In this document: piece after piece, positions 18,095 through 28,108 of the stretch
How positions within the stretch are numbered: the stretch's first letter is position 1
How the letters are laid out: the number at the start of each line of letters is the position of its first letter
NCBI RefSeq assembly: GCF_900105515.1
Contig: NZ_FNSY01000001.1
Location: 3,472,001 to 3,536,000 of the forward strand
Length of the DNA stretch: 64,000 bases
Direction: 5' to 3'
Source of the DNA: Streptomyces sp. 2131.1
GTDB taxonomy: Bacteria; Actinomycetota; Actinomycetes; Streptomycetales; Streptomycetaceae
Notes under the pieces: model-generated
The model's database searches: none
The model's input: the letters and a program-made list of their open reading frames with translations, nothing else
What the model was told of the DNA's origin: nothing
Made by a program: the position numbers and the translations under genes

Positions 18095-18637
18095 ATGGAT
18101 GAAAGACGCACCGTCAAGGTGTCCAAGTACCTCTCCAAGCACCTGCGGCACCAGCCCGAGCGGATCGGGCTCGCGCTCGACGCCCAGGGGTGGGTGCCGA
18201 TCGACGAGCTGCTGCGTGCGGCAGCCCGTCATCACTTCCCGATCAGCAGGGCGGAGCTCGACCACGTCGTGGCCGCCAACGACAAGCAGCGCTTCGCCGT
18301 GGCCGACGACCGCATCCGAGCGAGCCAGGGGCACACCGTGGCCGTGGACCTGGGCCTGCCGCCGGCCGAACCGCCCGCGTACCTCTACCACGGCACGGTC
18401 GGACGGGTCCTGGACGCGATCCGCGCCGAGGGACTGCGCCCGATGAACCGCACTCATGTACATCTCTCGCCCGACCGGGAGACCGCCACCCGCGTGGGGG
18501 CCCGGCGCGGCCGCCCCGTCGTGCTCTCCGTGGACGCGGGCGCGATGCACCGCGGCGGCCACACGTTCTGGGTCAGCGCCAACGGGGTGTGGCTCACGGA
18601 TGCCGTGCCCGCCGAGTATCTGCGCCTGCCGGGCTGA
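18095..18637 (+). CDS. kptA: RNA 2'-phosphotransferase (Tpt1/KptA family)
   Basis: The 180-residue protein begins at ATG 18095 ([22 protein letters not shown]). KptA/Tpt1 enzymes remove an internal RNA 2'-phosphate using NAD+. The family's conserved KxLSxxLRHxP start, [16 protein letters not shown] segment, LYHGT and HVHLSPD motifs are all present, so the active-site Arg/His set looks intact. The family is needed for tRNA splicing in eukaryotes, but its natural substrate in most bacteria is unclear. It stands alone between DnaA boxes and a convergent LLM oxidoreductase gene. Confidence 0.94.
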   Translation: MDERRTVKVSKYLSKHLRHQPERIGLALDAQGWVPIDELLRAAARHHFPISRAELDHVVAANDKQRFAVADDRIRASQGHTVAVDLGLPPAEPPAYLYHGTVGRVLDAIRAEGLRPMNRTHVHLSPDRETATRVGARRGRPVVLSVDAGAMHRGGHTFWVSANGVWLTDAVPAEYLRLPG

Positions 18638-18738
18638 GGCGGGCGGGCCGTGAGCGCGCGGGGACCCGGCCGCCTCGGAGCCGGCCCGCCGGGGAGGCGA
18701 GCCGCCGTGGAGCCCGGGCCCCGTCAGCCGGGCCGCCG

Positions 18739-19689
18739 TCAACCTGCCAGCTGGGCCGCGCCCCGCACCGCGATCTCCTCGAACAGCTTCTCGTCCGGCA
18801 CCGCCGCGTCAAAACCCGGCCCGTCGGCCGGCACCGGTGCGTGGATGACGATCTCCGTGAATCCCAGCTCCGCATGCCTGCCCGCGAAGTCCACGAGCGC
18901 GTCGACCGAGTCCAGGGGCCGGCCACCGTTCGAGGCGAGCGCAGGGTTGAACTCCGGGGTGAACCCGGTGAGCAGGACCTTGTCCAGCTCCGCCACGTCC
19001 CGCCCGGCCTCCGCGCAGGCGCGTGCCAGGCCGTCCACCTGCCGGCGTAGGGCGTCGAGCGACTCTGCGGCGCTGCCCGCCTCGTACAGCTTCGGGTCAC
19101 CCGTGGTCACCCACGCCTGTCCCTGGCGCGCGGCCAGCGCAAGGCCGCGCGGCCCCGTCGCGGCGACGGCGAAGGGCAGACGGGGACGCTGCACACAGCC
19201 GGGCAGGTTCCGCGCCTCGGTGGCCGAGTAGGACTCCCCCTCGTACGACTTCCCGGCCGGCTCGCGCAACAGGGCGTCGAGCAGGGTGACGAACTCGCCG
19301 AACCGGTCGGCTCGCTGCCGCGGCGTCCACGGCACCTCGCCGCTCCGCAGCAGGGTCGTCGCGTCGAAGCCGTTGCCACCCGCGCCGATGCCGAGAGTGA
19401 TGCGGCCGGCTGAGATGTCGTCGAGCGTGATCAGCTCCTTGGCCAGGGTGACCGGGTGGCGGAAGTTCGGCGAAGTCACGAGTGTGCCGAGCCGGAGCCG
19501 TTCGGTGGCAGCCGCGGCGGCCGTGAGCGTGGGCACCGCGCCGAACCACGGACCGTCCCGGAAGGCCCGCCAGGACAGGTGGTCGTACGTGTAGGCGGTG
19601 TGGAAGCCCAGCTCCTCGGCGCGCCGCCAGCGCTCGCGGCCCCCCTCGTGCCAGCGGTGGATCGGCAGGATCACAGTGCTCAGTCGCAT
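18739..19689 (-). CDS. LLM-class (F420-type) flavin-dependent oxidoreductase
   Basis: The 316-residue TIM-barrel protein shows luciferase-like features: [47 protein letters not shown] near the N-terminus and [15 protein letters not shown] in the middle. Streptomyces members generally use F420H2 rather than FMN, but this is inferred. The start at 19689 overlaps the end of the upstream DUF72 gene (stop 19680-19682) by ten bases, so the two are an operon. The substrate is unknown. Confidence 0.92.
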   Translation of the reverse strand: MRLSTVILPIHRWHEGGRERWRRAEELGFHTAYTYDHLSWRAFRDGPWFGAVPTLTAAAAATERLRLGTLVTSPNFRHPVTLAKELITLDDISAGRITLGIGAGGNGFDATTLLRSGEVPWTPRQRADRFGEFVTLLDALLREPAGKSYEGESYSATEARNLPGCVQRPRLPFAVAATGPRGLALAARQGQAWVTTGDPKLYEAGSAAESLDALRRQVDGLARACAEAGRDVAELDKVLLTGFTPEFNPALASNGGRPLDSVDALVDFAGRHAELGFTEIVIHAPVPADGPGFDAAVPDEKLFEEIAVRGAAQLAG

Positions 19690-20570
19690 GGGGCGACCCT
19701 ATGAGAGCCGAGAAGGCACCGCATCGACTCGGCCGCGCGGACGGCGGCGTCACCGCAGCAGTTGTTGAACAGCACATGGACCTCGTCGGCCCGCTCGGCC
19801 ATCTCGTGGACGCGCGGCACCCACTCGCGGAGCTCGTCCGTCGTGTAGGTGTGGCGGAACCTCTCCTCCTTCGTACCGGTCCCCCAGGCGCTGTTGCGGC
19901 CGTGCAGCCGCACCACGGCGAGCCCCGGCCGGGTGACCCGTACGACAGGCGGTACGGAGGCGGGCAGCGTCCGGACCATGTCCACGGCCACGGCGGCCGC
20001 GTCCACATCGGTCAGCAAGGCGGCCGTCGCGTCGGCCTGCTCCCCGCGCCACCAGCCCGGATGCCGGAACTCCACCGCCACCGGCCAGCCAGCCGCGCGC
20101 TCACGGCACCGGCGCACGAACTCCTCCGCCGGCCTCCCCGGTACGAGCCGTGCGGGAAACTGGAAGAGCAGCGTCCCCAGCCGCCCCGCGGCCCGCAGCG
20201 GTTCCAGGGCCGCGCTGTAGCGCTGCCACACCTCGTCGAGCAGGCCGGGATCGACACCGTTGCGCCCGGGATCGCGTACGAAGGCCGGACGCAGGTCAGC
20301 GGGCAGCGCGTGCGGCCGGGTGGGGTGCCCGGTGAGCAGGGAGAACGCCTTCACGTCGAACCGGAAGCCGTCCGGCGTGCGATCGGCCCACAGAAGGCTG
20401 TTGCGGATGCTGGGCAGTCCGTAATACGTGGAGTCCACCTCGACCACCGGGAACCGTGTGGCGTAGTGCCGCAGCCGGCCCTCCGCGTCGCGGCTGCCCG
20501 CGGGATACCAGCCACTGGCCACCAGGGCCTTGTCCGTCCACGAGCAGGTGCCGACTCGGATCTCTCCCAT
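19680..20570 (-). CDS. DUF72 (YecE-like) protein
   Basis: The 296-residue protein begins MGEIRVGTCSWTDKALV at the ATG at 20570. This GTCSWTD opening and the later EFRHPGW and RLHGRN motifs are typical of the YecE/DUF72 TIM-barrel family, whose biochemical function is not settled. The longer frame up to 20723 runs into the promoter region of the divergent HAD gene. It overlaps the LLM oxidoreductase gene downstream. Positions 20571-20755 contain only the divergent promoter area. Confidence 0.9.
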   Translation of the reverse strand: MGEIRVGTCSWTDKALVASGWYPAGSRDAEGRLRHYATRFPVVEVDSTYYGLPSIRNSLLWADRTPDGFRFDVKAFSLLTGHPTRPHALPADLRPAFVRDPGRNGVDPGLLDEVWQRYSAALEPLRAAGRLGTLLFQFPARLVPGRPAEEFVRRCRERAAGWPVAVEFRHPGWWRGEQADATAALLTDVDAAAVAVDMVRTLPASVPPVVRVTRPGLAVVRLHGRNSAWGTGTKEERFRHTYTTDELREWVPRVHEMAERADEVHVLFNNCCGDAAVRAAESMRCLLGSHRVAPCD

Positions 20571-20755
20571 CCCGCCCGCTTTCCCCGCACGGGGCGCGGG
20601 ACACCCGGGGACCGGAAGGGGACGGACCCAGGTCGCCCGCACCCATTCCTCGACCCCGTCATATGCCTGTGGAATGTTCGCCAGGTCAGGGGCGCGTGGT
20701 CTCAAATGTGCGCCCCTCCGCACGCCCGTGCACCTACGTACGCGAGAATGTACGG

Positions 20756-21622
20756 GTGACCTCCGTTATCGAACAGTCCGCCACCGTCGTTCCCCGGCTG
20801 ATCGCCACGGATCTGGACGGGACCCTTCTGCGCGACGACAAGACCGTCTCGGACCGCACGGTCCGTGCGCTCGCCGCCGCCGAGGAGGCGGGGGTCGAGG
20901 TCTTCTTCGTCACCGGGCGTCCCGCTCGCTGGATGGATGTCGTCAGCGCCCACGTCCACGGCCACGGACTGGCGATCTGCGCCAACGGCGCGGCCGTCGC
21001 CGACCTGCACGACGGCGGGCGCCTGCTGAAGGTCCGAGGGCTGGAGCGGGAGACGGCCCTCGACGTCGTCCACACGCTGCGCGCCGCCGCGCCCGGCACG
21101 TCCTTCGCCGTCGAGCTGGCCACCGGCATCCACTACGAGCCCGCCTACCCGCCCTTCTACCTCGACCCCGGTGCCACCGTGGCGGTCGCGGAGAAGCTGC
21201 TGCACGAGCAGGCCCCCGGCGACGGCGCGCCGGTGCTGAAGCTGCTCGCACGCCACGGCGAGCTCGACCCGGACGAGTTCCTGGCACTGTCCCGCGCGGC
21301 CGCGGGGGAGCGGGCCACCTTCACCCGGTCGAGCCCCGCCGCGCTCCTGGAGATCAGCGGGCCCGGCGTCTCCAAGGCCAGCACCCTGGAGCTGTGCTGC
21401 GCCGAGCGCGGCATCTCGGCGGCCGAGGTCGTCGCCTTCGGCGACATGCCCAACGACGTGGAGATGCTGAGCTGGGCCGGCACCTCCTACGCGATGGGCA
21501 ACGCCCACCCGGCCGCAATCGCCGCCGCCTCCGGCCGCACCGTCACCAACAACGAGGACGGCGTGGCCGTCGTCATCGAGCGGATCCTCGCGGAACGGGC
21601 GGAGAGCCCGGCGGGGCCCTGA
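20756..21622 (+). CDS. Cof-type HAD hydrolase
   Basis: From GTG 20756 the product is 288 residues. HAD motif I is DLDGTLL (about residues 19-25), motif II is in FVTGRPARW and motif IV is GDMPNDVEM near 225, as in the Cof subfamily of sugar-phosphate phosphatases. It resembles the HAD encoded after serS. A weak -10 (GAGAAT, 20744-20749) sits six bases before the GTG, compatible with a leaderless message. It converges with the sensor kinase gene. Confidence 0.92.
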   Translation: MTSVIEQSATVVPRLIATDLDGTLLRDDKTVSDRTVRALAAAEEAGVEVFFVTGRPARWMDVVSAHVHGHGLAICANGAAVADLHDGGRLLKVRGLERETALDVVHTLRAAAPGTSFAVELATGIHYEPAYPPFYLDPGATVAVAEKLLHEQAPGDGAPVLKLLARHGELDPDEFLALSRAAAGERATFTRSSPAALLEISGPGVSKASTLELCCAERGISAAEVVAFGDMPNDVEMLSWAGTSYAMGNAHPAAIAAASGRTVTNNEDGVAVVIERILAERAESPAGP

Positions 21623-21669
21623 GCTCCCCAGCCGCCCGCGTACCACCGCGCCGGACGGCCTCGCGCGCC

Positions 21670-23451
21670 TCACAGCGGCGCCTGCCACACGACCGTCGTG
21701 CCTCCCCCGCCCTCCCCGATGCCGGGCTCGAACCAGCTGGCCCCGCCCAGCGACTCCGCCCGGCGGGCCAGATTCCGCAGACCGCTGCGCCGCCCGCCCT
21801 CCGGCATGCCCACCCCGTCGTCGGCGACCGAGAGCCGCACGGCGTCCCGGCCGTCCTCCAGCGTGACGGTCGCGTCGACGACCACCTCGATGCGCGCCGC
21901 CCCGGCATGCCGGAACGCGTTGGACAACGCCTCCCGCAGCGCCGCGATCAGGTTCTTGCCCGTCAGCTCGCCCACCAGGGAATCGACCGCCCCCACGAAA
22001 CGGTGGGACGGCTTGAAGCCCAGCGGCACGGCAGCCATGTTGATCTCACGGAGAACCCGGGTGCGCAGCCCGGACGGCGCCTCGGCCGGCTCCTGCTGAA
22101 GCGCGAAGATCGCGGTACGGATCTCCTGGATGGTCACGTCCAGCTCGTCCACCGCCCGGCCGACGCCGGCCTGCACCTCCGGCACGTCCGACCGCCGCTG
22201 GGCGCTCTCCAGCATCATCCCGGTCGCGAAGAGCCGCTGGATGACCAGATCGTGCAGGTCACGGGCGATCCGGTCGCGGTCCTCGTAGACCGCGAGGCGT
22301 TCCCGGTCGCGCTGGGCGTCGGCCATCATCAGGGCCAGCGCGGCCTGCGAGGCGAACTGGGCGGCGAGCGTGCGCTCCGTCTCCGTGAAGGGCCTGTCAC
22401 CCCTGGCCCGGGGCGTGGCGAGCGCGCCCAGCACCCGCCCCCCGCTGTGCAGGGGCAGCAGCATGTTCGGCCCGAACGGGTCCGCCAGCCTGGTGATCAT
22501 GCGGGTGTCGGTGGCCGAGTCGTCGACGAAGACCGCCTCGCCCCCCAGGAGCATCCCCACCACCGGGCTCTGGGCCGGAACGATCAGCCCGAGCGAGTCC
22601 GTCGGATCGTCCGCCGAGACGGCGACGATCTCCAGGCCCCCGCCCTCGGCCGGCAGCAGCACGATGCCTGCGGCGGCACCCGCGAGACGGCGGGCCTGCT
22701 CGGCGACGACCGTGAGCGCGTCGTCGGCGTCCCCGCCGGAGAGCAGCGCGGTCGTCACGGCGACCGAACCGTCGATCCACCGCTCACGCTGCCGGGCGGC
22801 CTCGTACAGCCGGGCGTTGCCGATGGCGATCCCGGCCTCCGTCGCCAGTACGCGCACCAGGTGCAGGTCGTAGTCGCTGAACTCGCCGCCGCCGTCCTTC
22901 TCGGCGAGATACAGGTTTCCGAAGATCTCGCCCTGGACCCTGATCGGAACGCCGAGGAACGTGCGCATCAGCGGATGACCGGGCGGGAAGCCGTCGAACC
23001 TCGGATCGTCGGTCAGGTCCGCGAGCCGCAGAGGGCGGGGGTCGTGGATGAGGGCGCCGAGCAGCCCCCGGTGGCCGTCCGGCCGTCGGCCGATCTCGCG
23101 CGCTACGGGCTCCGGTACGCCGTAGGTGACGAAGTCGGAGAGGCCCTCGCCCTCCTCGTCCACGACTCCGATCGCGGCGTAACGGGCGTGGGCCAGTTCG
23201 GCGGCCGTCTCGCAGATCCGGTCGAGCGTGGAGTGCAGTTCGAGGCCGGTGCCCACAGAACGCATGGCTTCCAGCAGACGTGGCACCCGGGCGGTGAGTT
23301 CGGTGGACAGGCCCCGCAGGCTCCGCGTCACCTCGGCCGTCTCCGGCACGTCGCCGCCCGCGCCCTGGGCTTCTGTCACGTCGTCGCGCGTGTCCTGCGA
23401 GGGCTCCGAGTCCTTCGAAGGCTCTGTTTGGTCCGGATCCTCGGCTGCCAT
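21670..23451 (-). CDS. Double-GAF sensor histidine kinase (DevS/DosS-like)
   Basis: The 593-residue cytosolic kinase has no membrane helix. A charged leader (1-60) precedes GAF1 (about 70-215) and GAF2 (about 235-375). A HisKA_3 dimerisation domain has its phospho-His near 398 in IARDLHDLVIQRLF, and a HATPase_c domain runs from 490 to the end. GAF1 carries GFPPGHPLMRTFLGVPI with His159, the segment in which DevS/DosT place their heme ligand. No response regulator is adjacent. TACGCT sits six bases before the ATG, so it likely has its own leaderless promoter. It follows cydABCD on the same strand and may sense redox or gas state for respiration. Confidence 0.92.
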   Translation of the reverse strand: MAAEDPDQTEPSKDSEPSQDTRDDVTEAQGAGGDVPETAEVTRSLRGLSTELTARVPRLLEAMRSVGTGLELHSTLDRICETAAELAHARYAAIGVVDEEGEGLSDFVTYGVPEPVAREIGRRPDGHRGLLGALIHDPRPLRLADLTDDPRFDGFPPGHPLMRTFLGVPIRVQGEIFGNLYLAEKDGGGEFSDYDLHLVRVLATEAGIAIGNARLYEAARQRERWIDGSVAVTTALLSGGDADDALTVVAEQARRLAGAAAGIVLLPAEGGGLEIVAVSADDPTDSLGLIVPAQSPVVGMLLGGEAVFVDDSATDTRMITRLADPFGPNMLLPLHSGGRVLGALATPRARGDRPFTETERTLAAQFASQAALALMMADAQRDRERLAVYEDRDRIARDLHDLVIQRLFATGMMLESAQRRSDVPEVQAGVGRAVDELDVTIQEIRTAIFALQQEPAEAPSGLRTRVLREINMAAVPLGFKPSHRFVGAVDSLVGELTGKNLIAALREALSNAFRHAGAARIEVVVDATVTLEDGRDAVRLSVADDGVGMPEGGRRSGLRNLARRAESLGGASWFEPGIGEGGGGTTVVWQAPL

Positions 23452-23511
23452 ACCCAGAGCGTAATTAGTCCTATTTGCGGGGGAAAGTCGGAAGCCGTAT
23501 TCCTTCGCGCC

Positions 23512-23550
23512 CAGACGTGCACGCCCATGCGCTCAGACGTGGACGCCCAT
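23512..23550. repeat. 22-bp tandem duplication at the cydCD stop
   Basis: CAGACGTGCACGCCCAT (23512-23528) repeats as CAGACGTGGACGCCCAT (23534-23550), period 22. On the coding strand the upstream copy encodes the last residues Met-Gly-Val-His-Val of CydCD and the second copy lies just past the stop. Confidence 0.75.
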
Positions 23551-26500
23551 CGCCCCGACCGGACCGCCCACGCTCTCACGTTCCCGCGCCAGCATCCGGC
23601 GCAGCGGTCCGTCGACCGCCGCCAGTACGTCGTACGCGCCCCGCTGCACGATCCCGCCCGCTTCCAGGACCACCACTTCGTCCACCGCTTCGAGACCGGC
23701 GAGCCGGTGCGTGATCAGAACCGTCGCACGACCCCGGGTCGCCGCCAGCAGGTCCCCCGTCAGGGCGTCGGCGGTCGGCAGGTCGAGGTGCTCGGCGGGC
23801 TCGTCCAGCACGAGGACCGGGAAGTCGGCGAGCAGGGCCCGGGCCAGGGCGAGGCGCTGGCGCTGGCCCCCGGAGAGGCGGGCGCCGTGCTCACCGACGA
23901 GGGTGTCCAGCCCGTCCGGCAGCGCGTCCGCCCAGTCGAGCAGGCGGGCCCGGGCAAGCGCATCGCGCAGTTCCGGCTCGGTCGCGGCGGGGCGGGCGAG
24001 CCGCAGGTTCTCCCGGAGCGAGCTGTCGAAGATGTGGGCGTCCTGGGCGCACAGCCCGACGAACCGCCGGACGGTGTCCCCGTCCAGCGCCGAGGCATCG
24101 ACCCCGCCGAGCCGGTACGTGCCCGCCCGCGCCTCCAGGAAGCGCAGCAGCACCTGGGCCAGCGTGGTCTTGCCGGACCCCGAGGCCCCCACGACGGCGA
24201 TGCGGCGGCCCGCCTCCAAGGTGAGGTCGACGGAGGTGAGCGCGTCGCGGGCGGCGCCCGCGTACCGGGCCGAGAGCCCGCGCACCTCCAGCGGGAAGGG
24301 GCTCGCGGGAGTCGCGGCCGGGGCGGCAGGCTCCCGTACGGGCACGGGGGCGTCCAGCACCTCGTACACGCGTTCCGCACTCCGCCGGACCCGCTGCCGG
24401 TACTGGGCGGCGAGCGGCAGGGCGGTCACTGCCTCGAAGGCGGCCAGCGGAGTGAGGACGACGACGGCGAGCTCCACGCCGGCGAGCCGGCCGTCCGCCA
24501 CGGCGGGCAGGGAGACCAGTGCGGCGGCCACCACGGTGAGGCCGGCGATCAGGGCGATGAGGCCGCCCCCGAGCGCGGTGGCGGTCGCCGCGCTGGAGGC
24601 GATCCGGGTGAGCACGGCGTCGGCCGCGCGCGTCCGGGCCACGCGTCCGGGGAGGGCACCCGCGACGGTCAGCTCGGCGGTGCCGGCCAGCAGGTCGGTG
24701 ATCCGGGTGGCCAGGTCGGCGCGTGCCGGGGCCAGCCGCCGTTCCGCGCGGCGGGCGAAGGCACCGCTGACGAGCGGGACGCCGACGCCCGCGAGCAGCA
24801 GTCCCGCCGCCAGGACCAGGCCCGCCTGGGGGAGCAGCCAGCCGGTGAAGCCGACGGTCGCGGCACCCACGAGGACGGCGGTGCCTGCGGGCAGCAGCCA
24901 CCTCAGCCAGTAGTCCTGGAGGGCGTCCACGTCAGCGACCAGCCGCGCGAGCAGGTCACCGCGCCGGGTGGTGCGCAGGCCGCCCGGCGCGATGCGCTCC
25001 AGGCTCCGGTACACGGCGACGCGCAGTTCGGCGAGCATCCTCAGGACCGCGTCGTGCGAGACGAGGCGCTCGGCGTAGCGGAAGACGGCCCGGCCGATGC
25101 CGAAGGCGCGGGTCGCCGTCACCGCGACCATCAGGTAGAGGACGGGGGGCTGTTCGGAGGCGCGGGAGATCAGCCAGCCGGAGACCGCCATGAGTCCGAC
25201 GGCGGATCCCAGGGCGAGGCTCCCCAGCAGCAGGGCGAGCCCGAGCCGGCCGCGCTGGGCGCCTGCGGCGTGCCGGACCCGGGTCAGCACGTGTCCGCGC
25301 TCCGCCGCGGTCCCCTCGGGCGCCTCGGCCGCGCGGGCCGGTTCTTCGGTGGGCCGGATGTCCTCGGGCGCGCTCACAGCGCGGGGCCGGGAGGCCAGGC
25401 CCTCGTCCGGGGTGGGTGCCGTCAGGGTCACCACCCGGTCCGCGACCGCCAGCAGCGCCGGCCGGTGCACCACCAGCAGCACGGTCCGGCCCGCGGCCAG
25501 CCGCCGTACCGCCTCGACGATGCCCGCTTCCGTCTCGCCGTCCAGGCTCGCGGTCGGCTCGTCGAGCAGCAGCACCGGCCGGTCCGCGAGAAAGGCCCGG
25601 GCGAGCGCGATCCGCTGACGCTGGCCGGCGGACAGTCCGGCGCCGTCCTCGCCGAGAAGGGTGCGGTCGCCGTCGGGGAGCCCCTGCACGAAGTCGTACG
25701 CCCCCGCATCGCGCAGCGCCGCCGTCACCGCGCTGTCGTCGGCGGCGGGACGGGCCAGCCTGACGTTCTCAGCGATGGTGCCCGCGACGAGGTGCGGCCG
25801 CTGCGACACCCAGGCGATGTGCTCCCGCCAGCGTTCGAGGGAGAGGCCGGCCAGGTCGGTGCCGCCGATCCGTACGCGGCCCGCTTCGGGGGCGGTGAAG
25901 CCCAGCACGACGTTCAGCAGGGTGGACTTGCCGACCCCGCTCGGACCGACCAGGGCGACGGTCTCGCCCTCCTCGACGGTGAGCGAGACGGGGGCGAGCG
26001 AGGGCTCGGAGCGGCCCTCGTGCCGGACGGTCACCTCGTCCAGCTCCAGCCGCAGCGACGCGGGGACCTCCCGCGTACCGCCGGCACGAGGCTCCGTCTC
26101 CAGGACGGCGAAGACCTCCTCCGCAGCCGAGAGCCCCTCGGCTGCGGCGTGGAACTGCGCGCCGACCTGGCGGATGGGGAGATAGGCCTCGGGCGCGAGG
26201 ATCAGGACCAGCAGGCCGGTGTACAGGTCGAGTTCACCGTGCACGAGCCGCATGCCGATCGTGACGGCGACAAGGGCCACCGAGAGGGTGGCGAGAAGTT
26301 CGAGGGCGAAGGACGACAGGAACGCGATCCGCAGGGTGCGCAGGGTGGCCTGCCGGTACTGCGAAGTGATCCTGCGGATCGATTCGGCCTGGGCCTTGGC
26401 GCGGCCGAACACCTTCAGCGTCGGCAGCCCGGCCACCACGTCGAGGAAGTGGCCGGAGAGCCGGGAGAGCAGCTTCCACTGACGGTCCATGCGCGACTGG

Positions 26501-27054
26501 GTCGCCCAGCCGATCAGGATCATGAAGAGCGGGATGAGCGGCAGCGTGACGACGATGATCGCTGCCGACACCCAGTCCTCGGTGACGACCCTGGCGAGCA
26601 CGGCCACCGGCACGACCACCGCGAGCCCGAGCTGCGGCAGGCAGCGCGCGAAGTAGTCGTCGAGCGCGTCGATCCCCCTGGTGGCGAGCGTCACCAGCGA
26701 GCCGGTGCGCTGGCCGCTCAGCCAGTCCGGCCCCAGCTCGGCCGCCCGGTCGAGCAGCCGGCCGCGCAGTTCGGACTTGACCGCAGCACCGGCCCGGTGG
26801 GCGGCCAGCTCCGTGAGCCAGGCGACAAGGGCCCGGCCGAGCGCGACCGCCGCGAGCAGCAGCAGCGGCGTCCGCAGCCCGCCGGTCGTGAGCCCGTCCT
26901 CGAAGCCACCCACCACGATCTCGGCGACCAGCATGGCCTGGGCGATGACCAGCGCCGCCCCGGCCAGGCCGAGAACCACCACGGCCACCATGAACAGGCG
27001 CGTGGCACGGGCGTGGCGGAGCAGACGCGGGTCGATCGGTTTCACGTGAAACAC
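23533..27054 (-). CDS. cydCD: Fused CydD-CydC ABC exporter for cytochrome bd assembly
   Basis: The 1173-residue protein fuses two complete ABC half-transporters. The N-terminal half (CydD-like) has membrane helices to about 330 and Walker A GPSGVGKST near 373. The C-terminal half (CydC-like) has its own membrane domain from about 600 and Walker A GASGSGKTT near 958, each with an LSxGQRQR signature and LLLDEP/LVLDEP Walker B. CydDC exports thiols (cysteine/glutathione-type) or heme-related compounds needed to assemble cytochrome bd. The GTG start at 27054 and first six codons (MFHVKP) are made by a parS palindrome. It is 36 bp after cydB in the same operon. Confidence 0.95.
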   Translation of the reverse strand: MFHVKPIDPRLLRHARATRLFMVAVVVLGLAGAALVIAQAMLVAEIVVGGFEDGLTTGGLRTPLLLLAAVALGRALVAWLTELAAHRAGAAVKSELRGRLLDRAAELGPDWLSGQRTGSLVTLATRGIDALDDYFARCLPQLGLAVVVPVAVLARVVTEDWVSAAIIVVTLPLIPLFMILIGWATQSRMDRQWKLLSRLSGHFLDVVAGLPTLKVFGRAKAQAESIRRITSQYRQATLRTLRIAFLSSFALELLATLSVALVAVTIGMRLVHGELDLYTGLLVLILAPEAYLPIRQVGAQFHAAAEGLSAAEEVFAVLETEPRAGGTREVPASLRLELDEVTVRHEGRSEPSLAPVSLTVEEGETVALVGPSGVGKSTLLNVVLGFTAPEAGRVRIGGTDLAGLSLERWREHIAWVSQRPHLVAGTIAENVRLARPAADDSAVTAALRDAGAYDFVQGLPDGDRTLLGEDGAGLSAGQRQRIALARAFLADRPVLLLDEPTASLDGETEAGIVEAVRRLAAGRTVLLVVHRPALLAVADRVVTLTAPTPDEGLASRPRAVSAPEDIRPTEEPARAAEAPEGTAAERGHVLTRVRHAAGAQRGRLGLALLLGSLALGSAVGLMAVSGWLISRASEQPPVLYLMVAVTATRAFGIGRAVFRYAERLVSHDAVLRMLAELRVAVYRSLERIAPGGLRTTRRGDLLARLVADVDALQDYWLRWLLPAGTAVLVGAATVGFTGWLLPQAGLVLAAGLLLAGVGVPLVSGAFARRAERRLAPARADLATRITDLLAGTAELTVAGALPGRVARTRAADAVLTRIASSAATATALGGGLIALIAGLTVVAAALVSLPAVADGRLAGVELAVVVLTPLAAFEAVTALPLAAQYRQRVRRSAERVYEVLDAPVPVREPAAPAATPASPFPLEVRGLSARYAGAARDALTSVDLTLEAGRRIAVVGASGSGKTTLAQVLLRFLEARAGTYRLGGVDASALDGDTVRRFVGLCAQDAHIFDSSLRENLRLARPAATEPELRDALARARLLDWADALPDGLDTLVGEHGARLSGGQRQRLALARALLADFPVLVLDEPAEHLDLPTADALTGDLLAATRGRATVLITHRLAGLEAVDEVVVLEAGGIVQRGAYDVLAAVDGPLRRMLARERESVGGPVGAMGVHV
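27039..27052. other. parS site (perfect), at the start of cydCD
   Basis: GTTTCACGTGAAAC is the exact Streptomyces ParB-binding palindrome. It overlaps the start codon region of cydCD, whose protein begins Met-Phe-His-Val-Lys. Confidence 0.9.
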
Positions 27055-27090
27055 CCCATGCGGCTCGGCTCGGTCGGAACACTCACTGCG

Positions 27091-28092
<1,002 letters not shown>

Positions 28093-28108
28093 TTCTCGGC
28101 TCCCGCTC

